Shown here in pieces: positions 21,828 through 24,910 of a DNA stretch of 24,910 nt. The translations under genes were made by a program, and so were the position numbers. The stretch covers positions 1-24,910 of IMG/VR virus record IMGVR_UViG_3300027821_000028; one strand, 5' to 3'. The notes beneath the pieces are model-generated. The model saw only the letters and a program-made list of their open reading frames with translations. It was not told where the DNA came from and made no database searches. How positions within the stretch are numbered: the stretch's first letter is position 1; each line of letters opens with the position of its first letter. The stretch is from a virus.

Positions 21828-23246
21828 TTACGGCGTAGTTACTGTGCCTGCGGTGTATGTCGCGGAGAATGCGGAACCTGCTTCAACACGCGCAAGGAAG
21901 GCTTGATTCAAGATGATCGAACCGTAAAACACCTTCCACGAAACTACACGGGTTTGGTTCAACGGGTCCGACTTATCGGCGCCGGTCAGGTAGTGGAATT
22001 CTGGGTTTTCCAGCAGTACCTGGCCGTAACTGTGATTGCCGATGAAGATCGTCGGGAACACGGTTACGCCCGTCGCCGGTGCCGCAGGCGGGGTTTGCGC
22101 CACGCCGATACCGGTCAAGGTAACGGTTTGGTTAGGTGCCAACTGGGTAGCCTGGCCTGCCAAAGCGCCGACGGTAGGACCCGAAGGCGACAACGCCAGA
22201 TTCGCAGGATTGGCCGAAGTACCAATGTAAATGCTGAAGGTATAACCCACCAGCTGTGGCAATACAACAGAAATGGAACCCGTTGGGCCCGTTACGCTGA
22301 TCGCGTTCGATACCTGGTAGATTTGCTGCTCTACCGAAGTTTGCGACGGCGAAGCGGTCACGATGATCTGGTAGCCCGCGTTAGTCGCCAACGCGCCGCC
22401 GGACGCCGACGCCGTGCCCTGGATAGCGGCATTGCCTACGAAGTAAGGCATGAAGTTTGTCTCGACGTACCGCGCACCGCCGAAGGGTCCGAGTTCGTTG
22501 TTATACAAGCGATTGACGTCGCTATAAGACCACGCGTTGACCACGACGGTATTTTCACGCATGTCCTGAGCCGATAGCGGGTGGATCAACGCGACATAGT
22601 GTTGCATGACCGCAGGCGATTTCGAAGGATCGCGGTACGAACCCGCTTCGATCATCATGTCCTCGCGTTCGTCGCCCATGAAGCGCGGCACACCGTAGGT
22701 AAGCATAGTGCCCACGATACGGTTGTTTTCGTGCGGCGTCATGACGTCGGTAGCCAGCAAGTTCGCCCGGCTAGATTTTCCGTTGGCGAAGTTGACCTGT
22801 GTGGCCGACATGAGGGTGTTCAGGGTGTTGCGCTCCAAGGTTTCCGGCATCTGCAACCCCACCAATTCGCAAGCTTGTTGGAACAGCGGATGCTTGATCG
22901 TCAGGTTCGCCACGTCGGTGATGATGACGCGATCGCCCCATTGCTGTGCCGTAGCGGTAACTTGTTGCAGGGTCATCGCTTCGCCCGGTGGCGCAACGCC
23001 TTCTTGCAGCGGCGCAAACGGCAGCGGCAGGCGGGTATAACGCGAAGCCGTGTAAGTCGTGCCGCGATTGGTATCGAGATGCAATGGCTTGCCGAACTGG
23101 TACGCGACCAGTTGGCGGCGCGCCAAAGGCTCGACTTCCTCTTGGATGTATGCTTCAACGTCAGCGGTAAAGCTGGTTGAAGCGTTTGTCACCTGCGGAA
23201 ACAAGCTGTGCGCCACCGCGAGGATGGCAAGGTAAAAGGTCTTCAT
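21828..23246 (-). CDS. Major capsid protein, N4-gp56 family
   Basis: The 472-aa product matches the N4-gp56 HK97-fold capsid family. It has SFTADVEAYIQEEVEPLARR (about 25-44), PLQEGVAPPGEAMTLQQVTA (79-98), QWGDRVIITD (102-111), and the conserved VVVNAWSYSDVNRLYNN and GPFGGARYVETNF region (234-265). An inserted Gly/Thr/Val-rich beta segment lies at about 273-397. AAGG six bases before the ATG at 23246 supports that start over the ATG at 23252. The first 22 residues are hydrophobic and resemble a Sec signal peptide, which is odd for a capsid protein. A GTG at 23192 would begin the protein with MTNASTSFTAD, closer to the usual family N-terminus. It is followed at once by a strong terminator, consistent with high expression. 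Confidence 0.92.
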   Translation of the reverse strand: MKTFYLAILAVAHSLFPQVTNASTSFTADVEAYIQEEVEPLARRQLVAYQFGKPLHLDTNRGTTYTASRYTRLPLPFAPLQEGVAPPGEAMTLQQVTATAQQWGDRVIITDVANLTIKHPLFQQACELVGLQMPETLERNTLNTLMSATQVNFANGKSSRANLLATDVMTPHENNRIVGTMLTYGVPRFMGDEREDMMIEAGSYRDPSKSPAVMQHYVALIHPLSAQDMRENTVVVNAWSYSDVNRLYNNELGPFGGARYVETNFMPYFVGNAAIQGTASASGGALATNAGYQIIVTASPSQTSVEQQIYQVSNAISVTGPTGSISVVLPQLVGYTFSIYIGTSANPANLALSPSGPTVGALAGQATQLAPNQTVTLTGIGVAQTPPAAPATGVTVFPTIFIGNHSYGQVLLENPEFHYLTGADKSDPLNQTRVVSWKVFYGSIILNQAFLARVEAGSAFSATYTAGTVTTP

Positions 23247-23264
23247 GGTCATCCTTTTTGGTGG

Positions 23265-23999
23265 TTAAATCGGTTTGTCCATCAAGCGCTCACGTGCGCC
23301 CGATGCACTTCGGTTATTGCCCTTGGAACGAACATCGCTTCTCGCCGCAGGAGTTTTACCCCGTGGCACGTTCGCAGCCGCCGACGCTTTCTTCGGCGCG
23401 GCTTTCAGTTTGCCTTCCGCGATGTCTTTACCTAACTGGTAAAAATACAGCGTTTCGCGGTCGACATTCTGCCCTTTGGATCGCAACGTCGTCAATTCTT
23501 TCTCGACGCGGTCCTGATACTTGGCGCGGCGCGGGTCGCTTGTCGCCTTCGACATGAAAGCGGCGCGGTCCTGCATGTCCTGTGCTTGCATCAATGCCTG
23601 CTTGGCAGCGCCTTGCGTTTCGCGCAAAGTGCGATTGGCGTTAATCTGCCACTTCGTCAGTTCATTGACGTTCGGGTCGGCTAGCTGCCTATCCTCTTCC
23701 TGCCGTGTGCGTTGATCTTCCGAAGGTGCGCCTGAGCTACGCTTCAGGTTCTCTACATCCTCTTCAAGACGCCGGGCGCGCTCCAATGCCGCTTGCATTT
23801 CGCGGGTGCCGCTGGTATCGCGTGATGCCGCACGGCGCGGGCGTTCTTCCGGTTCGTCGTCGACTATGTCGTCTACCTGATCGTCGTCGGGCTCGTCTAC
23901 CGGCTCGTCGTCCGGCGCGTCGTCGGGAAGTTCCGGCAGGTCGTCATCGTCGACCGCCGGAAACAAGCTTGCAAGAAGCTTCTTAAGGTAATCGTTCAC
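23265..23999 (-). CDS. Capsid scaffolding-like protein
   Basis: The 244-aa product has an extremely acidic stretch (about 15-55, dominated by Asp with Glu and Pro), a central coiled coil rich in Arg, Glu, Gln and Ala (about 60-175), and a basic C-terminal tail with Lys and Arg. Acidic, helical, with a basic end, and directly upstream of the major capsid gene, it fits a scaffolding protein whose positive tail binds the coat. The only sensible start is a GTG at 23999, overlapping the preceding stop as GTGA, with GGGGA 8 bases upstream. The longer frame to 24146 lies inside the upstream gene. Family assignment is from features and synteny. Confidence 0.7.
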   Translation of the reverse strand: MNDYLKKLLASLFPAVDDDDLPELPDDAPDDEPVDEPDDDQVDDIVDDEPEERPRRAASRDTSGTREMQAALERARRLEEDVENLKRSSGAPSEDQRTRQEEDRQLADPNVNELTKWQINANRTLRETQGAAKQALMQAQDMQDRAAFMSKATSDPRRAKYQDRVEKELTTLRSKGQNVDRETLYFYQLGKDIAEGKLKAAPKKASAAANVPRGKTPAARSDVRSKGNNRSASGARERLMDKPI

Positions 24000-24496
24000 G
24001 ATGTTGTCCCCGTGCCGATTTGTTGCAGGGTTACCGCTGCGGATGCCCCAACGCCCGTTACCGTCCAAATGAAATCCCGGAAAGTGCCGACGGCAATTGT
24101 CATCGTTCCCGTCAGAGTCCACCCTGTGGCTGTCGTTACCGTCCACGTTCCCGTAGTGCCGATGATACGCAGCACGCCAGACGCGCCGACGACTTGCGCC
24201 ACCGGCGGGAGTCCCGCTATAAAAATAGCGGCTGTCGGCACTGTTGCGGTGCCCGCCGTGCCCGTCAAATTGATGACGCTGTCCTGGCCTGCCGACATTT
24301 GGGAACTCGTAAGCGTAACCGGCGAGTTCGTCGCAACGGCGTTGAACGCCGTGGCGGAAAAAGGGTTAATCCCCTGTAACGTGGTGATAAGCGCTGCCTG
24401 GTCGGGCATTGCGCCGATATCCGTTACGGATACGGGACCCCCGGCGATGGCCGGGAAAATCGAGCCGATTAACGCGGCGAGGGAAGTTTTTTGCAC
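23996..24496 (-). CDS. Conserved beta-rich phage protein near capsid genes, unknown function
   Basis: The 166-aa product starts with a helical, hydrophobic N-terminus (QKTSLAALIGSIFPAIAGG) and continues as Thr/Gly/Val/Ala-rich strand-turn repeats, with motifs such as TGTWTVTTATGWTLTGT. It has no Cys and few charges. I recall similar proteins next to scaffold genes in short-tailed phages, and a head decoration or fibre role is plausible but unproven. I chose a GTG at 24496 because GGAG lies 6 bases upstream. The longer TTG frame to 24508 begins inside the ribosome binding site. It overlaps the scaffold start by GTGA. Confidence 0.6.
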   Translation of the reverse strand: MQKTSLAALIGSIFPAIAGGPVSVTDIGAMPDQAALITTLQGINPFSATAFNAVATNSPVTLTSSQMSAGQDSVINLTGTAGTATVPTAAIFIAGLPPVAQVVGASGVLRIIGTTGTWTVTTATGWTLTGTMTIAVGTFRDFIWTVTGVGASAAVTLQQIGTGTTS

Positions 24497-24523
24497 AATA
24501 ATCTCCAAGAAATATTTAAGAGG

Positions 24524-24552
24524 GTTTTACTACTTTTAGTAATATAAGTCAA
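24524..24552 (-). promoter_or_regulatory. Candidate promoter upstream of capsid morphogenesis genes, with palindrome
   Basis: On the minus strand TTGACT (24552-24547) and TAAAAC (24529-24524) are separated by exactly 17 bp. A perfect inverted repeat TTACTA-CTTT-TAGTAA (24527-24542) covers the spacer and the first -10 bases, so a protein could bind there. It lies in the 56-base gap between the glycine-rich fibre gene and the beta-rich gene. The -10 is only 4 of 6. The hairpin has no T-run after it, so it is a poor terminator. Confidence 0.45.
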
Positions 24553-24910
24553 TTACGCGTACTCATAAATGATGCAAACGCCTGGCGCACCCGCGCCTCC
24601 TGATACGGCCGCCATACTCGCAGTAAGAATATTTCCACCGCCTCCCGAACCAAACCCGCCGGCGGCGTTACCGTTGCCGTTGGCGACAGCATCGCCGCCC
24701 CCGCCGTACAAAGTTCCCGCGCCGGGGTTACGCGGAAAAGCCGCGCCAAGAATAGCAGCAGCGCCGCCGCCTCCTGTACCTCTCGCATTGACCAAGGTCC
24801 CTCCCGTTGCTATGGCGGCAGGAGTCCCGCCACTCGCATCGGCAGATGACGTCGTCGCGGTGGCAGCGGAAATCTGCCCCCCGCCTCCTCCTGGTGCCGT
24901 CAGTATCGCC
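24553..24910 (-). CDS. C-terminus of a glycine-rich fibre/adhesin (partial at window edge)
   Basis: An open frame enters from beyond position 24910 and stops at 24553. It gives about 118 residues of Gly, Ala, Ser, Thr and Asn with runs of Gly (GGGGG, GGGG) and ends GAPGVCIIYEYA. Gly-rich tails closed by a short hydrophobic strand of this kind are typical of the C-termini of phage tail-fibre adhesins, which form receptor-binding polyglycine helices. Of the two overlapping minus-strand frames, this one is chosen for its glycine periodicity and because it stays open to the edge. No start is within the window. Confidence 0.7.
   Translation of the reverse strand, partial: AILTAPGGGGGQISAATATTSSADASGGTPAAIATGGTLVNARGTGGGGAAAILGAAFPRNPGAGTLYGGGGDAVANGNGNAAGGFGSGGGGNILTASMAAVSGGAGAPGVCIIYEYA

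Noticed and set aside
21549-23180. Long plus-strand frames (342 and 199 aa) antisense to the capsid and neighbouring genes
   Set aside because: They lie opposite a well-supported N4-gp56 capsid gene and its neighbour, are full of Arg and His from reverse-complemented codons, and have no RBS. They are shadow frames.
24527-24542. Hairpin TTACTA-CTTT-TAGTAA as a terminator
   Set aside because: The stem is only 6 bp and AT-rich with no T-run after it on either strand in the required place. An operator-like role is more likely.
24549-24788. Minus-strand 79-aa frame overlapping the glycine-rich tail
   Set aside because: The neighbouring frame ending at 24553 has consistent glycine periodicity, a typical fibre-tail end and stays open to the window edge, so this frame is the shadow.

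Overview
The window is part of a double-stranded DNA bacteriophage genome, most likely a short-tailed (podovirus-like) phage of a Gram-negative, probably proteobacterial, host. This rests on an N4-gp56-type major capsid protein, a P22-like connector and tail-hub pair, three consecutive large low-complexity proteins where such phages encode DNA-ejection proteins, no tail tube, sheath or tape-measure genes, and an early gene with a signal peptide and an outer-membrane-type C-terminal phenylalanine. No rRNA, tRNA, CRISPR array or insertion sequence was recognised. The terminase large subunit, portal, integrase and repressor are not in the window, so lifestyle cannot be decided.

Layout. Positions 1-9197 form a rightward (+) early/middle block. 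Two small AT-rich orphan genes and a predicted outer-membrane beta-barrel protein come first. A DNA-metabolism module follows: a DUF2800-type PD-(D/E)XK nuclease with an apparent Fe-S cysteine set, a DUF2815-type ssDNA-binding protein, a family A DNA polymerase with a 3'-5' exonuclease domain, a VRR-NUC nuclease and a SNF2-like helicase, with small unknown genes between them. A hairpin terminator separates the SSB and polymerase genes. A strong promoter candidate with a 12-bp palindrome lies just after the polymerase.

Positions 9136-24910 form a leftward (-) late block. In transcription order (right to left) it encodes: the C-terminus of a glycine-rich fibre or adhesin; a beta-rich unknown protein; a scaffold-like protein; the major capsid protein, followed by a terminator; two small unknown proteins; a connector/adaptor; a gp10-like tail hub; a collar-type fibre; a conserved Cys-containing protein; a lysis cassette (small holin, GH24 lysozyme, 31-aa membrane microprotein, 3TM holin); an Asp/Asn hydroxylase-like Fe/2OG oxygenase; a cupin; three putative ejection proteins; a PurD-like ATP-grasp enzyme; and a helix-turn-helix protein. 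The two blocks converge and overlap tail to tail by about 62 bp.

The genes are tightly packed (mostly ATGA, GTGA or TAATG overlaps), which implies polycistronic expression and translational coupling. The least expected content is a set of enzyme genes inside the virion/lysis operon (2OG oxygenase, cupin, ATP-grasp), which could modify virion proteins or metabolites late in infection. Also notable are a lysis cassette with two holin-like proteins around the lysozyme and no recognisable spanin, and a capsid protein with a signal-peptide-like N-terminus.
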